NCBI GenBank assembly: GCA_037126765.1
Contig: JBBCBC010000030.1
Coordinates: 7,710,786-7,774,785 of the forward strand
Length of the DNA: 64,000 nt
Direction of reading: 5' to 3'
DNA from: Stenogyne calaminthoides
Taxonomy: Eukaryota; Streptophyta; Magnoliopsida; Lamiales; Lamiaceae
Positions 23,560-35,768 of the stretch are shown here, one piece after another. Numbering within the stretch: position 1 is the first letter of the stretch; the number at the start of each line of letters is the position of its first letter. The notes beneath the pieces are model-generated. The model worked only from the letters and a program-made list of their open reading frames with translations. It was not told the DNA's origin and made no database searches. A program made the position numbers and the translations under genes.

Positions 23560-25986
23560 TTAGTTGTGAAATTTGGATATCAAATCATTGATGAATTTGT
23601 TGGTAGAGGTTTTGTAAGAAAAAGGGTAAACATTTTCAAAAAAATTTACATTTCTAGAATTGAAAATCTTACCAGTGGTGATATCCATAAGTCCGTAGCC
23701 CTTTGTACCAAGAGGATATCCCAACAAAATGCATTTCATAGCCCTTGGATCAAACTTGTGCCTGTTAGCAGTGAGAGTACTAGCAAAACACAAACAACCA
23801 AAATTCCTAAGATGATTATAGTTAGGAATTTTGCCATAGAGCTTTTCAAAAGGAGTTTTGTTTTCCAAAACCACAGAAGGTAATCTATTTATTAGATGAG
23901 CATCAGTTAAAATGCAGAAACTCCAAAATTTCAAAGGTAAGCAGGCTTGAAACATTAAAGATCTAGCAACTTGTAATAAATGTTGATGTTTTCTTTCGAC
24001 TAAACAATTTTGTTGTGGAGTTTCAACACAAGAAGTTTGATGAATGATGCCCAATGCATGATAAAAATCATTTAATAAAAATTCAGTTCCATTGTCAGAC
24101 CTCAAAACCTTTATTTTCTGCCCAAATTGAGTTTGAATCATATTACTAAAATTTTCAAGAGAAACTTTCACAGCAGATTTATGTTTTAGCAAATAAATCC
24201 AAGTACACCTACTATAATCATCTACTATAGTAAGAAAGAATCTGTAACGACCATGTGATTCCACAGAAAATGGACCCCATACATCACAATGGATAAGATC
24301 AAAACAATCAAGACTTTTAGAGGTACTGACAGGAAAAACAGATTTCTTCTGTTTTGCAAGAGGGTAAATCTCACAAACAGAAGACATGTCTTTGCATTTT
24401 ACATTTAAAAAAGGAATGAAAGAAAGTTGTTTATTTGAAGCATGACCTAATCTAGTATGCCGAGTATGTGAAACATCATGAGTAGTAACAGAGTTGATAA
24501 AAGACAAAGGCCTAGAAGTCTTTAGAAAATATAAGCCTCCTTGCTGCTCAGCAGAACCAATCACTTTCTTGGTCACAATGTCCTGAAAAATACAATGTGA
24601 GACCAAAAAACTAACCACACAACCAGAAGTTTTTTTTAGCTGGGAAATAGACAGCAGATTATAACATAAATCAGGAACATATAAGACATTATGCAACACT
24701 AAATCATCATTTAATCTGATTTCACCAGTAAAGGTAGCAATGGCAAAGACATTGTTAGGAAGTTTTATTTTAATGTTAGAGGGAACAGGTGGTGAAGTAA
24801 ACAGAGTTTTATCAAACACCATATGATCAGTTGCACCAGTATCAATAATCCATGTAGATATGCTACTAGAAACAATATTGAAACAAGAATGCAAACCTGA
24901 AGTATCAGACTCCTGAGACTGCATTCCACTAGGTTGAGCAAAAGCTCCAGCAACAGAATGAGCATTACCTTTATCATTTTGTGATTTAGCATAAGTCAGA
25001 AACTGTTCATACATCTCTTGAGAAAACAAAGGGTTAGTAGCACTAATTTCAAGAGAAGGAGTTTGAACAGAAGCATGAACAGAAGTATCCTTTGTAACCT
25101 TAACATGCTTAGGACCCCTCCAACCTGGAGGATACCCTATGATTTGGAAACACCTGTCAACAGTGTGACCTGGACCATGGCAATGAGAACACTGCAATGG
25201 CCTCTTCTTATCTTTAAAAAATTTGGCATTCTTGGCCAGCATAGCAATTGAATCAGTACTCACAGAATCAGTACGCACAGTTAAGGATCTCTGAGATTCC
25301 TGTTGCAATAATAGACTACAAATCTTAGCAAGAGGAGGAAAAGGCACTTGCAACAACAGTTGACTCCTCAGAGAGGAATACGAATCATCAAGACCAATCA
25401 GAAATTTAACACAAACATCCTTCTCTTGAGTCTTACTCAGTTTCAAAGGAAGTTCACAAACACAAGCATTCATTGCACCACAATCGCACTTAAGAGCAGG
25501 TCTATGACTCAAATATTCATCCCACAAGGATTTAAACTAATTATAATAAGTAATCAAAGATTGAGACCCCTTCGAAACAACACTCAAAGATTTTTCAAGA
25601 TGATAGACACGTGTAAGATCAGATTGAGAATACCTGACATTGAGCTCATCCCAAACCTCTTTTGCCGAAGTAAAATAGTCTAGGGTTTGTTTGATGTCAA
25701 CATGGATCGAATTCAAGATCCATGTCAATACCAAATTATTAGCCCTAATCCAGGCGGCGCTAATGACAACATCTGCCTCCTCTGTGGGAGGAACAAGAGA
25801 ACCGTCGATGAGAGAAAGCTTATTCTTGACGCTCAAGGCACGCTACACCGCGTGACTCCAAGAAACGTAGTTAGCCCCATTCAACGGATCAAGGACGATC
25901 GAAATCGCCGAGTTATCGTTCGGATGGATCGCCAGCTGCGAAAGCGGATTCAACAAGGGGTTGAGCGAATTCGGATCGGTAGCCAT
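23560..25986 (-). pseudogene. copia Gag-protease-integrase polyprotein (two stops)
   Basis: Starts at the ATG at 25984-25986 (MATDPNSLNPLLNPL), then the copia Gag N-terminal motif (LDPLNGANYVSW). Stops TAG lie at 25843-25845 and 25537-25539 in a single continuous frame. Beyond are the Gag core (DVCVKFLIGLDDSYSSLRSQ), a zinc knuckle (CSHCHGPGHTVDRC), the protease site (WIIDTGATDHM) and integrase (HTRLGHASNKQLSF, LIHCDVWGPF, FLTIVDDYSRCTWIYLL, LRSDNGTEF, ETPQQNCLVERKHQ, the D-D-E triad). Two zinc positions of the pre-integrase CX2C motif look degraded (CEIYPLAKQKK). The frame ends just after the integrase C-terminal region, 28 bases from the inserted LTR. Confidence 0.9.
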
Positions 25987-26199
25987 CAAGTAATACCCAA
26001 AATCACGAAAATCGAACAAGAACTCCTAAGAAAACGATGCACAAACACCGAATCGAACAAAGAAATCGCGAAAAACGTGCGATTCAAAAAACGAAACCCT
26101 AAATCGCGAAAATGAAATCGTAGAGATCGCGATAAACGCGAAAATAAAGACTGGAGTGGAAAATAACGGATCGAAACTAGATCAGAATAACCTGATCAA

Positions 26200-26208
26200 C
26201 TGATACCA
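26200..26208 (-). other. primer binding site (tRNA-Met, 9 matches)
   Basis: Minus strand reads TGGTATCAG directly after the LTR end TCTACA. It then diverges (TTGATC) from the longer AGAGC match seen in other copia elements. Confidence 0.7.
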
Positions 26209-26430
26209 TGTAGAATTCCATGAATTAAACATAGAAATAGGAATTGTATTGAAGAAGATAAAGGAACGCTGGAGAGTGTTCTAGAGAGAGAAATGAAAAT
26301 ACAACTTAATGAGTAAAATGAGATGATGATACCCTCTTTTATACAAGTGAGGAATACCATAAATAACCCTATGTGAATGGTAGATAAGGTGGGTATTACA
26401 TCGAACCAGCGGACGTTAAGTTTTGCTACA
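26209..26430 (-). repeat. 5' LTR of short-LTR copia element
   Basis: Inner edge is fixed by the primer site (plus TGTAGAATTCC). The outer edge is placed at GCTACA because it gives matching TGTAG/CTACA termini, but it could lie further right. A TATA box (minus TATAAAAG, 26336-26343) supports an LTR promoter. Confidence 0.5.
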
Positions 26431-26887
26431 AGGATGTCGTACAAGGATTCTGCCCTAATTACAGTATTCATTTCCAGGAAATCCATCTCCCACCTTATCC
26501 ATTGCGAGTCTCAATGATGGTGCTACCTTTATAATGTAGTCTATGTGTCTTTCGTTCTTACTTGAGTCCTTATGTTAATTTGTTTTAAGTGTGTTTGTTG
26601 TGTTTTTAATGGTGTCATGTGAATAAGAATAAGGACTCATATTAATTTGTTTTAGTTGAGTACTTAATGGTCACATGAATAAGAATAATTTGGGATTTTA
26701 CCCCACATATATATTTTCTTATATAAATTTCTTATGTGTGTTTGTTCTCCTAATTTTTGTTGTTTCCGTCATAACTTTTTATAATGATACTTTTATTGTA
26801 TTGTATTATATTTGTGTTTTGTAAATTAATTAACTACTAAACTAAATAAATTAATTTAGTATTGTATGCTTACATAATTTAGTCAAA
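26431..26887. other. intergenic, with a 70-bp tandem duplication
   Basis: No gene seen. Two imperfect adjacent copies of about 70 bases (26560-26632 and 26633-26692) share TTAATTTGTTTTA and ATGAATAAGAATAA words. Confidence 0.5.
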
Positions 26888-27379
26888 CATTACAAGAAAA
26901 TACGGGATTGCCTAGGAATATTTCAATATGTCTACAAAATTCTCATCGAAAATAGTTTCATCTTTAAATAGTAAAGATTGTCTAAGATTTGTCTATAATT
27001 TTTTCTAATTATATAGGCATTTTCATTCATAGGTAAATTTGTCTATGTAATGTAATTAATAGATAAATTTATATTTGTAAGTCATTTCTAAACTACAAAT
27101 ATATATAATTGACAATGGAAATGTAAGTTGCCTAGGGAATTATATTTTGTAGTTAATTTATTTGCCTATGGATATTACAAATGTGTAGGTAGTTTTTTCG
27201 TAGGTAATTTGTTTGTCTAGAAAATTATTTTGTGTGTAGTTAATTTTTCATATATTATTCTAAAAATAGGTAGACAAATTGTCCGTAAAACTTACTCTTT
27301 AAGAACTAAATTATTTTTATAAGAAAATTTTGTATCTATTTAAAAAATTTCGTAAACACCTCTTTATTTTCTTGTAATG
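26888..27379. mobile_element. CACTA-like non-autonomous element
   Basis: Ends CATTACAAGAAAATA and TATTTTCTTGTAATG are perfect inverted repeats over 15 bases and resemble the CACTACAAGAAAA terminus of plant CACTA (CMC) elements with one C-to-T change. Flanking triplets AAA and AAG match at two of three positions. Inside are short repeated words such as TTGTCTA and GTAGGTA, as in CACTA subterminal repeats. No coding sequence. Confidence 0.65.
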
Positions 27380-28920
27380 AAGCTAGAACATGTTGCCTAA
27401 GATACTCTATTTCCCGGTTGCAATCTCAAAGCACTATAACTCCAAAGTTAAAGATATTCCGACTTCATTGAAAACGGACATGGCGTATTCTAAAGACATG
27501 TAGCCGCTATAATTCAGAGAAGGTTTGTAACAGAGATAAAGTTACAAATAGAGGATGTGCATCTAATCAACTGTGTCGTAATGAACAAGAGTTAAAAAGT
27601 TTTATTGTCCGTAATTAAATTACCTACGGTACAATTTAAATTAACCTTTTCTATATAATTCGAGTTTAAATTATAAATAATCTCTTTGGTCTCAAATAGA
27701 TTCCATCTCATACCTTTTCTTATCGTCAATTTAATTTTAATATCTTTGACAATGTTCAGTTTAAGACCCAAATTCGCCAGAAAATTCAAAATTGCGTCAT
27801 TTCACTGATTAAATTAGGGTTTTCCGGTCGTTGGTGTGACTGAATTACCACATATAATTTTTAAAATTTTTTAACACTTGAAATTACGGGTCATAAAATT
27901 TAAAAAGAGATTGATTTGATTCTATTACTTTTAACTCAAGTTTAAAAATAAAATAAAATTACATGTGACAGTCCAATCACACTCGCGACAGAAAGCCCCA
28001 AATTTAATCGGTAAAACAACGTAGTTTTGAATTTTTCGGCGAACTTAGGACTTAATTTGGATATTGTCAAAAATATTGGAACTAAATCGACGACGAAAAA
28101 AAAAATATGATTAAATCTATTTGAAGCTAAAGTTATGAGATCATTTGTTATTCCAACTCATTTAGTTCAAATATTAAAAATTTGTCCAATTTTAATCTCA
28201 AAACCATTGAAAAATTGCAAATTTTGGGCAAAAGTCAGACAAATTTTTGATACTGAGATTAAAATAAAAAGCTTAATTTTTTTGGGATAAAATTTGAATA
28301 GTAAATAAGCTGTGAGATCCAAAAAAAAAAGTCAGCTCTAATGAAAAACCATACATGCTCACGTCACTCAAAAACAACGGAAATCCAAGCATTAGGTGAT
28401 TTAGATTACTCCTTCCATTTCGATAAGGTTTGTCTCACGTGGACGCTGAATTCCACCCTATAAATCTATAATTCTGGATGCACATTTACATGAGATTGGG
28501 CATAATTTGAATATAGGCGTTTAAATATTTTGGGAGGAATGAGTGTAATTTATATTAAATTGTAATTCGTCTTATGCATGAGACAATCTCATATGAATTT
28601 TGTCATAATTATGTTGCAAAATAAAACAAAATTTTAGGTCAGTTGGTGTTTAGCTGAGATATCTGCTCTAGATCAATATTTTCTTTTTCTTTTTTATTTT
28701 TAATTTTTTTTGCACATCAGCTTTGTGTATGTTTTCAACTACAAGTGGAGCCCAAGAAGCACTTATTTTATCCAAAAAATGAGTCACACCAACTTAAAAA
28801 ATAAGTGTTTATTAACTATTGATTGGAGTTTCAAAACAGGCCTTTTATATGGGGAAGTCTCTTCTGCTTAAACCAGATGTTTTTAGAAAATAGGACGGAG
28901 AATGTTATTATAAATACTAA
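27380..28920. other. AT-rich intergenic region
   Basis: No gene, RNA or clear mobile element. A Stowaway-like start (CTCCTTCCATTT at 28411) has no convincing partner end. Confidence 0.5.
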
Positions 28921-29284
28921 GGTTGCGTTTGTTTTGGGATTTAAGTGTGCGGAACAAGTCAAGATTTTATAATTCAAGGATTTAGAATCCTTGATGAATA
29001 GTAAATATATGTGTTTGTTTTGGAATTTGAGTAGGTTGTGATTTAACGTTTTGTCAAATCAATGTTTAATAGTGATTGATGTTGTATTATTATATTATAT
29101 TGAGAAGAGTAATAAAGTATATAAAGTATGATGTATTGAGAAGAATAATAATGGGTTTTATAGGTATTTGTAGTTGTGGATTGAATGTGGGATTTAAAAA
29201 CCAGATTCTAAATCTCAAACTCGTATGAGACGTGGAGCCAAAAGTCCTAAGTCCATCCGTGTGAATCCCAAAACAAACACAGCC
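28921..29284. mobile_element. MITE with 21-bp inverted termini
   Basis: GGTTGCGTTTGTTTTGGGATT at the left and the reverse complement of GGCTGTGTTTGTTTTGGGATT at the right agree at 19 of 21 positions. The 364-bp interior is AT-rich and non-coding. I could not fix a clean target duplication, so the superfamily is undecided. Confidence 0.6.
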
Positions 29285-29896
29285 TATCTGAATGGATATT
29301 GTTTGTTAAAATAAAAATAATTCAGTTGTTGTTTGTCAAAATAAAAATTCATTTGCTAAAGACAAAAAATTATGTAAACTCGAGTTCACTGTGAACTCGT
29401 TTTCTTAGTATCACTGTTATGCATAAAAATTATTACGGTTATGTACAAAAATGATCACCGTTTAAAAAATGCTTTAAATTTTTAAATTGTGAATTTTTTG
29501 TGTGCATAACATTGATAGTTTTTACACATAACAGTGATAGAGTTCATATATAAACCTGATTCACATGAGTGTTACTCTATGCTAAAACTCATAAAAATTG
29601 ATAAGTGCTAAACGTTCTTATTTGGTCAAAATTAAAAGTGTAACATTTCTGTGAAGCGGGTCTCTATACATGAAGTCCATTACTATTATGCATAAAAATT
29701 ATTAAGGTTGTACATAAAAATTATCATCGTTTACAAAATATTTTATTTTTTAAATAGTGATAACTTTGTACACAACAATGTCAATTTTTGTGCAATCAGT
29801 GAATTTTTTTTTACATAACATTGATATTAAAAAATAGAGTTTATCGTGCACTATCTATAATTTTAAGCCCTCAAATTGAGACAAATGTTAAATTAG
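29285..29896. repeat. intergenic with two diverged copies of an about 150-bp repeat
   Basis: 29418-29545 and 29690-29830 share TATGCATAAAAATTATTA, a TACA(A)AAAT-ATCA-CGTTTA block and a CATAACA-TGATA block in the same order. No coding potential. They may be remnants of one small element type. Confidence 0.5.
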
Positions 29897-29898
29897 TA

Positions 29899-30151
29899 CT
29901 CCCTCTATCCACAATAAGTTTCCCCTTTCATAAATGGAAAATCTAATTTCACTATCTATAATTTTTTTCCTCAATTTCATATAATATTATAAAAAATGTC
30001 ACTTACTAATCACCACTCCACTAATTATTCCATATACCTTTTTTTTTCTCACTAGGCACTACCAATACCCAAAATTACCTTTTATTTTTATTATTATCCC
30101 TTAATTGAAACAATCAAATTAAAGGAGAAAGTCATATGGGAAAGGAGAGAG
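29899..30151. mobile_element. Stowaway-like MITE
   Basis: Flanked by TA on both sides. Starts CTCCCTCTATCC and ends GGAAAGGAGAGAG, matching the CTCCCTCCGTCC-type ends of Stowaway (Tc1/mariner) MITEs. AT-rich, 253 bp, non-coding. It lies about 360 bases upstream of the receptor kinase gene start. Confidence 0.55.
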
Positions 30152-30153
30152 TA

Positions 30154-30512
30154 CTTGTAAGTGACGGAACCATAAAATAGAGTCTCCAAATGAAATTCTC
30201 TCAATAAATTAATGAAGCAACATAGAATGATAGGAGAACCGTACACGAGGCGACGATGAGGTAGTTCACTTCCATCAAAGCAAACTACCGAAGCTGACAA
30301 TTGTTACAGCGTTGAATATTCAACGAGCAAATACAATATGAGGCTCACTTCAAGCCAAGTTTCAAAGAATTTTGAGCACAATATTTCCACACGCAAGACT
30401 TTTTTTTCATCATTTTCTTTTCTTTTGCCTACTAACCTGCACCCTGCTTCTTAAATCTTTACCTTACACTTTGAAAGCTCAAACTTTTCCCCCTTTATAA
30501 TCTCATTTGAAC
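30154..30512 (+). promoter_or_regulatory. upstream region of receptor kinase gene 1
   Basis: Non-coding and pyrimidine-rich near the start. I see no confident TATA box at a normal distance: CTTTATAAT at 30493-30501 is too close to the ATG. Confidence 0.35.
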
Positions 30513-33481
30513 ATGGAGCAATTCCTTTTCACTACAATTCTGCTTCTTTCCATTAAATTTCTGAAATTATCCTTTGCATTAGATACACTCCTACCAAACA
30601 AAACGATTTTAATTGGCCAAACTTTGATTTCTAGTAACCAAAATTTCGAGATGGGGTTTTTCTCCCCTGGAAAGTCCCAAAATCATTTTTTGGGGATATG
30701 GTATAAAAACACCCCAGACGTTGTAGTTTGGGTTGCAAATAGAAATAATCGCATCTCCTACTCACGTGGTGTCACTCTCTCTATTTCCGGAAATGGAAGT
30801 CTTGTGATAAGCCGAAATGAAAGCATAATCTGGTCAGCAAATCCATCAGGCGCGGCATCAAATCCAATTTTACAGCTCCTGGATACTGGCAACCTGGTTC
30901 TTGTAAACGAGACTACGGAAGAAGGTGGTTACTTATGGCAGAGTTTTGATTACCCAACTGACACCATGCTACCAGGAATGAAGTTGGTGGATGACATTGA
31001 TTCGGGTACGTTGACTTATTTAACATCATGGAGAAGTTGGGATAATCCTTCTCCCGGAGATTTTGTTGCCAGGATTGAAAGCCAGGGCCTGCCTGAGTTA
31101 GTGATTTACAGAGCGAAAACGAAAACATTCCGAATTGGAAAGTGGAATGGGCTTCACTTCGGTGGATTTCCACGCTTTCCCAGTAAAATCTTCAAACCAG
31201 AACTTGTTTTCAGAGGAGAGAGGTTGATATCTATATCAAGGCCTCACACCAGATCAATCTTGAGAAGATCAACACTAGACACATCTGGTATAGTCTACAG
31301 CTATACCATGAATGCAAGAAAAGATAAGTGGAATCTTGCATACACAATTCCCGGAGACCAGTGTGACGAATATGGTCTATGTGGTCCTAATGGTATTTGC
31401 AGCTTTGACAAGCCAATTAGATGCCAGTGTTTAAAGGGATTTGCCCCTAAATTTCCAAAAGAGTGGGACCTTCAAGATTGGTCCGGTGGATGCACTAGAA
31501 TCACACCGTTGAATTGCAAGAGTGGAGATGGTTTTCAAGAGGTTAGAGGGGTGAAGTATCCGGATATGTTAAAGTTTTGGTTGAACACAAGCATGAGTCT
31601 CGACGAATGCAGAGGTGAGTGCATAAAAAACTGCAGCTGTACCGCGTATGCTAATCCTTACATAACAAATGGAGGCAGCGGCTGCGTGATGTGGTTTGGA
31701 GATCTCATCGATACCAGAGACCTCCCTGGGGCAGATAGTAAGCAAAACACCTATGTTCGGTTACCCGATTCAGAACTAATTGACTGTAAGTTCTTCCCAG
31801 AATTTCTCATATTGTAAGAAATGCTCATTCTCACATCAAGTGTTTCTCCTTGTAGATTCTAGCTCTGACTCGGAGAAAGAGAAGAAAAGGCCTACAAGTC
31901 TAATATTCGTGTCAATTGTTGTTGGAGTAATTGTCTCAGTGTTTATTAATGGAGGTATTTTTATGATGAGAAGACCAAAGACGCAAGGTAACAAATCTCA
32001 ACTTTTTGCAAACATGCTGGAAAGAAGAGACTGAGATATTATACTTTATTTTTCCTTTTCACAGCCATAAAAAAGAATAATGAGGATCTAGAATTGCCAT
32101 TGTTAAAGTTTGCAACCATTGTGGCTGCCACAAACAACTTCTCCGTGGAAAATATGATTGGAGAAGGTGGTTTTGGTCCCGTTTACAAGGTAACATACTG
32201 CATGATAGTGCCTAAGGAGAACATGTTAGACAAACATTCTGACTTAATTTGAGTTGCATAAGCAGGGCATTTTACCATCGGAAGGAGAAGTGGCTATTAA
32301 AAGATTGGCAAGAACTTCAAGGCAAGGTTTTGAAGAGTTCAAAAATGAAGCCATCTTGATTGCCAAACTTCAACATACAAATCTTGTTAGACTTTTGGGT
32401 TGTTGCATTGAAGGAGAAGAAAGGATGCTAATCTATGAATACCTGCAAAATAAAAGCTTGGATTATTTTGTTTTTGGTACAACCTAAGATTGTCTTTTAT
32501 TATTGTTCTGTTCGTTTAGAATTTTTTTGATTTTACCAATTTTAAGAGTGCTTTAGTGTCGTAACAAATCATTTATGTGCAGATCAAAATCGAAGGAAAC
32601 TTCTAACGTGGCCTATCCGCTTTGACATTGTCGTGGGAATCGCTAGAGGACTACTCTATCTCCATCGTGATTCAAGATTAAAGATTATCCATCGTGATCT
32701 CAAAACAAGCAACATCTTACTAGATGGAAAGTTGAATCCCAAAATTTCAGACTTCGGGTTAGCAAGAACTTTTGGAGACGATAAACTTTTACTAAGAACG
32801 AGGAGAGTTGCTGGGACTTAGTAAGCTTTTTCCCGTTTCTTTTATAATTTAATTCTCTAACAAATTATTTTAGGATTTCGGATTGGACCTGACACGTTAT
32901 GAACAATAATTTAATCCAGCGGCTATATGGCTCCAGAATATGCAATTGCTGGAAAATATTCTGTAAAATCAGACATCTTTAGCATGGGAGTGGTATTGTT
33001 AGAGATAGTGAGTGGAGAAAAGAACAGGGGATTTGAACGCAACGAAGATCCTTTTCTTAGCCTCTTGGGACATGTATTGTTTTCCAATTTTACAAAGTCT
33101 TTGATAATAATTGGTGTTGTGCAGATGTATCTTGGAATAACTAACAAACTTGTGTTGTGGCTATTGTGACAGGCGTGGCTGCTATGGAAAGAAAACAAAA
33201 GCGTAGAGCTAATGGATGAATGTTTGAAGGACACATTTGTGAAATCTGAAGTGAAGAGATGCATCCATGTGGGATTATTATGTGTTCAGAATTTTGCAGA
33301 AGATAGGCCAGTCATGTCATCAGTGCTTTTCATGTTAGAAAATGACGGAGCTATTTTGCCTGAACCCAAAAAGCCTGGTTTTTTCATTGGAAGAGACTCC
33401 ACTTCTGAAAGAAATGTCGCATCACCAAGTCCGATGTCTGAGAGAAATACAATCACAATAACTGATTTGGAGGCCAGATAA
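30513..33481 (+). CDS. G-type lectin S-receptor-like serine/threonine kinase (intact, 7 exons)
   Basis: Exons by GT-AG sites and reading phase: 30513-31785, 31856-31987, 32065-32189, 32266-32476, 32583-32820, 32920-33073, 33173-33481, giving 813 aa with no stop. Order: signal peptide (about 1-22), B-lectin domain (LGIWYKNTPDVVVWVANRNN), S-locus glycoprotein domain, EGF-like region (CDEYGLCGPNGIC), PAN domain (CIKNCSCTAYA), one membrane helix (about 440-462), then kinase: GEGGFG loop (501-506), VAIK Lys about 522, HRDLK Asp about 619, DFG about 637, APE. It is an RD kinase with the DUF3403-like tail (TITDLEAR). Role: plasma-membrane receptor; closest in plan to the At4g27290 group. The ATG at 30513 gives the signal peptide. 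Expression cannot be judged from sequence. Confidence 0.92.
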
Positions 33482-33991
33482 AGAGACAAGTCTATCCAAA
33501 CCCTGTTACAGAGTTCAACCAAGATAGTGTAAGGTTTAAAAGTGTTTAAACTCCTGACATTGTATTTGGAGAAAGATGCTGCTTTTGAGAGACGATTTCA
33601 GCAGGTTTATGTGACAGAGCCTAGTGTGCCTGATACGATCCACATTTTAAGGGGATGAAAGGAGAAGTATGAGGTCCATCAGGGAATAATGTTTTTAAGG
33701 ATAGTAACTTAGGGGGGTTGTGTTTTAGGACGATAATTTTACGGGCTTGGAAATGTAGGACAATATATTTTAAAACTTGTAAATATATGACAATATGTTT
33801 AAAATTTATAAATATAGGACAATATGTTTTAAAATATGTAAATGTAGGCAAGGATAAAAATATCCCGATATGTTCGCGATATATCCGCTATATATCCCAT
33901 ATTTCGTAAGTGCGATATGGATATTGAGGTACAAATTTTTTTTACCGAGTATCGTGGATATATCGATATATCGCAATATTGTAAAAATGTA

Positions 33992-35634
33992 TGTTGGGAT
34001 ATTTTAGTTTTGATGAATTATGCCAAAACATTATCAACTTGTGTTATTCAAGCTAATTTACAGATAACAAATTGAGGGGGAACGAGAGAACAAGTTGAGG
34101 GGGAACTCACGAAATCAGAAGTAGATGATCGAGATCAAACGAGGTCAGCGACGCCGAGACCGATCTAGATCGATGAGTTCGGAGTTAACCGATGAAATTT
34201 GCAAAATCGAAAGAAAAAGCTAAGCGGTGATCGAAGATCGATGATCGGAACAGAACGATCGGATGATCGGAAGAACACGAGCAGCGATCCGGTGATCGGA
34301 AGAGCGATCAAGTCGATCAAAATAAACCACCGTAAGATCGGAAGAGAAGGTTGCGGATCGTAAGAGGAAAGGATGAGATCGATCAAGATCGACGTGATCA
34401 AGATCGATATGATAACCTCGATATGCTAACCCGATGTCTTGACGACCGATGCTATCGATATGTTGACTGAGGATGTCTTCGATCCGATCAATGAGCCGAT
34501 CGATCGCAAGAAGAAATCGATAAATTTGAAAAGGACATAAGGGTCATGAGTAAAAGTGACACAGGGTCGTCGATGTCTAAAGTCGAAGAACCTAACTCGG
34601 TCACCAAAGTGTCCAGATCTTCCTCGACGACAAGGTCCACCAAGAGAAGTCTCTTTGAATCAAGAAACCTGAGACTCAGAGAACCTGACACTCAGAGAAA
34701 CCTGAAGACTCAGAGAACCACTATAAGACTCAGAAGATCCTAAAGAACATAGCCATTAGATTCAGCTGACGTGGAGACAACTAGCCTGAAGAAGCTGCAG
34801 AACTTACAGAATAGTATGGATTTGAATGTGATTCTCTCCAACGGTAACATTCAAATCCACACTATAAATACAAGGTCTTTCATCAATCTAAAGTGTGGAG
34901 AGTGTGGAGAGTGTGGAGAATGTGGCAAAAGATGCTACAGAGCCAAGAAGACATATACTCAAGTATTCCCACCATAGAACACAAGTCTGTAGATATACAA
35001 ATATATTCCAGAGTGTTCTTAAACCCAATCTAAGCAACCCACAATATATCCTAAGCTTAGAGAGATTTTCCCAACCTTAGCATTGAGGATAAACAAATGT
35101 AAGGGAAAATCTCAACCTAGTTGGAGACACCAACCCAAACCCAAACCCTATTGTTAGGTAGTTTGTGTGATTGTTGGAGTTGTAAAGAGTGAGTAAGCTG
35201 CAGAGTAGTCAGCCAGAAAACTCTAGAGAAGAAGTGAGTAAAACTATCTTGGATAGTCAGAAAGCTTGTGTGTGTTTGAGTAAGTAAGTTGCAGAGTAGT
35301 CAGCCAGAAAACACAAATGTAGAAGAAGTGAGTAAGCTACAGTGGGTTAGCCTGAAAGCTTGTAGGCGATCCCGTGAAGGGTGATAAGTCCTGATTGAAG
35401 GAATTTCCCTAGGAACAGGGAGAGTGGATGTAGGAGCTTGATTCTCCGAACCACTATACTTTGTTGTGTTCTCTATTGCTTTATGTTCTTATCTTGTCAT
35501 ATGCATTTGGTTATAAGCAAGCAAAACACATGGATTTAAAAAAGTAAAAATCTGGAATCACTCTGCCCTCACTCCTGTTTTATATGCATTTCATGATTTT
35601 TTCCGCATTTCATGGGTTTTCACCGGGACAAACA
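33992..35634 (+). repeat. 5' LTR of reduced SIRE-like element
   Basis: Starts TGTTGGGATATTTTAG, ends CACCGGGACAAACA. The stretch 34100-34510 is unusually rich in GATC and CGAT words. A TATA box lies at 34863-34870. Confidence 0.88.
34863..34870 (+). promoter_or_regulatory. LTR TATA box
   Basis: TATAAATA in CCACACTATAAATACAAGG. The same site is at 36597-36604 in the second LTR. Confidence 0.55.
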
Positions 35635-35636
35635 AG

Positions 35637-35648
35637 TGGTATCAGAGC
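35637..35648 (+). other. primer binding site (tRNA-Met)
   Basis: TGGTATCAGAGC, two bases after the 5' LTR end. Confidence 0.9.
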
Positions 35649-35754
35649 AGGAGTTCAAAAGATCACTTTTAATGTGAACACCTGAACTGATCTTTTTAAA
35701 CGAAAACTCGGTTCTTTAAAGATGCATATATCTTAATGTTTTGGCGTCATTATC

Positions 35755-35768
35755 AAAAAGGGGGAAAT
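35755..35768 (+). other. polypurine tract
   Basis: AAAAAGGGGGAAAT immediately before the second LTR, the same tract as in the larger related element. Confidence 0.85.

Larger units (their letters stand above)
23533..26430 (-). mobile_element. Ty1/copia element, 5' half with short LTR
   Basis: In element order (right to left): a short LTR (26209-26430), a primer site (26200-26208), a leader, and a gag-protease-integrase frame (25986-23560) that stops at the LTR of the SIRE-like element. RT and RNase H are missing here but could be the copia fragment at 1-2253. Two in-frame TAG codons in gag make it non-functional. Confidence 0.85.

Noticed and set aside
28411..28552. A further Stowaway MITE
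   Set aside because: A CTCCTTCC-like start is present but the right end does not form a matching inverted repeat with a TA duplication.
30507..30512. Upstream TTG as start of receptor kinase gene 1
   Set aside because: Plant genes use ATG; the ATG at 30513 follows two codons later and gives a normal signal peptide.
34294..34305. GATCGGAAGAGC, identical to the core of a common sequencing adapter
   Set aside because: It occurs at the collinear position in both LTRs (also 36045-36056) within a GATC-rich block, and flanking sequence does not continue as adapter. Adapter contamination is unlikely, although the block itself is suspect.
34165..34743. Open frames in the LTR around 34165-34743 and 36087
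   Set aside because: They arise from repetitive GATC-rich LTR sequence, and their counterparts in the other LTR are not conserved.
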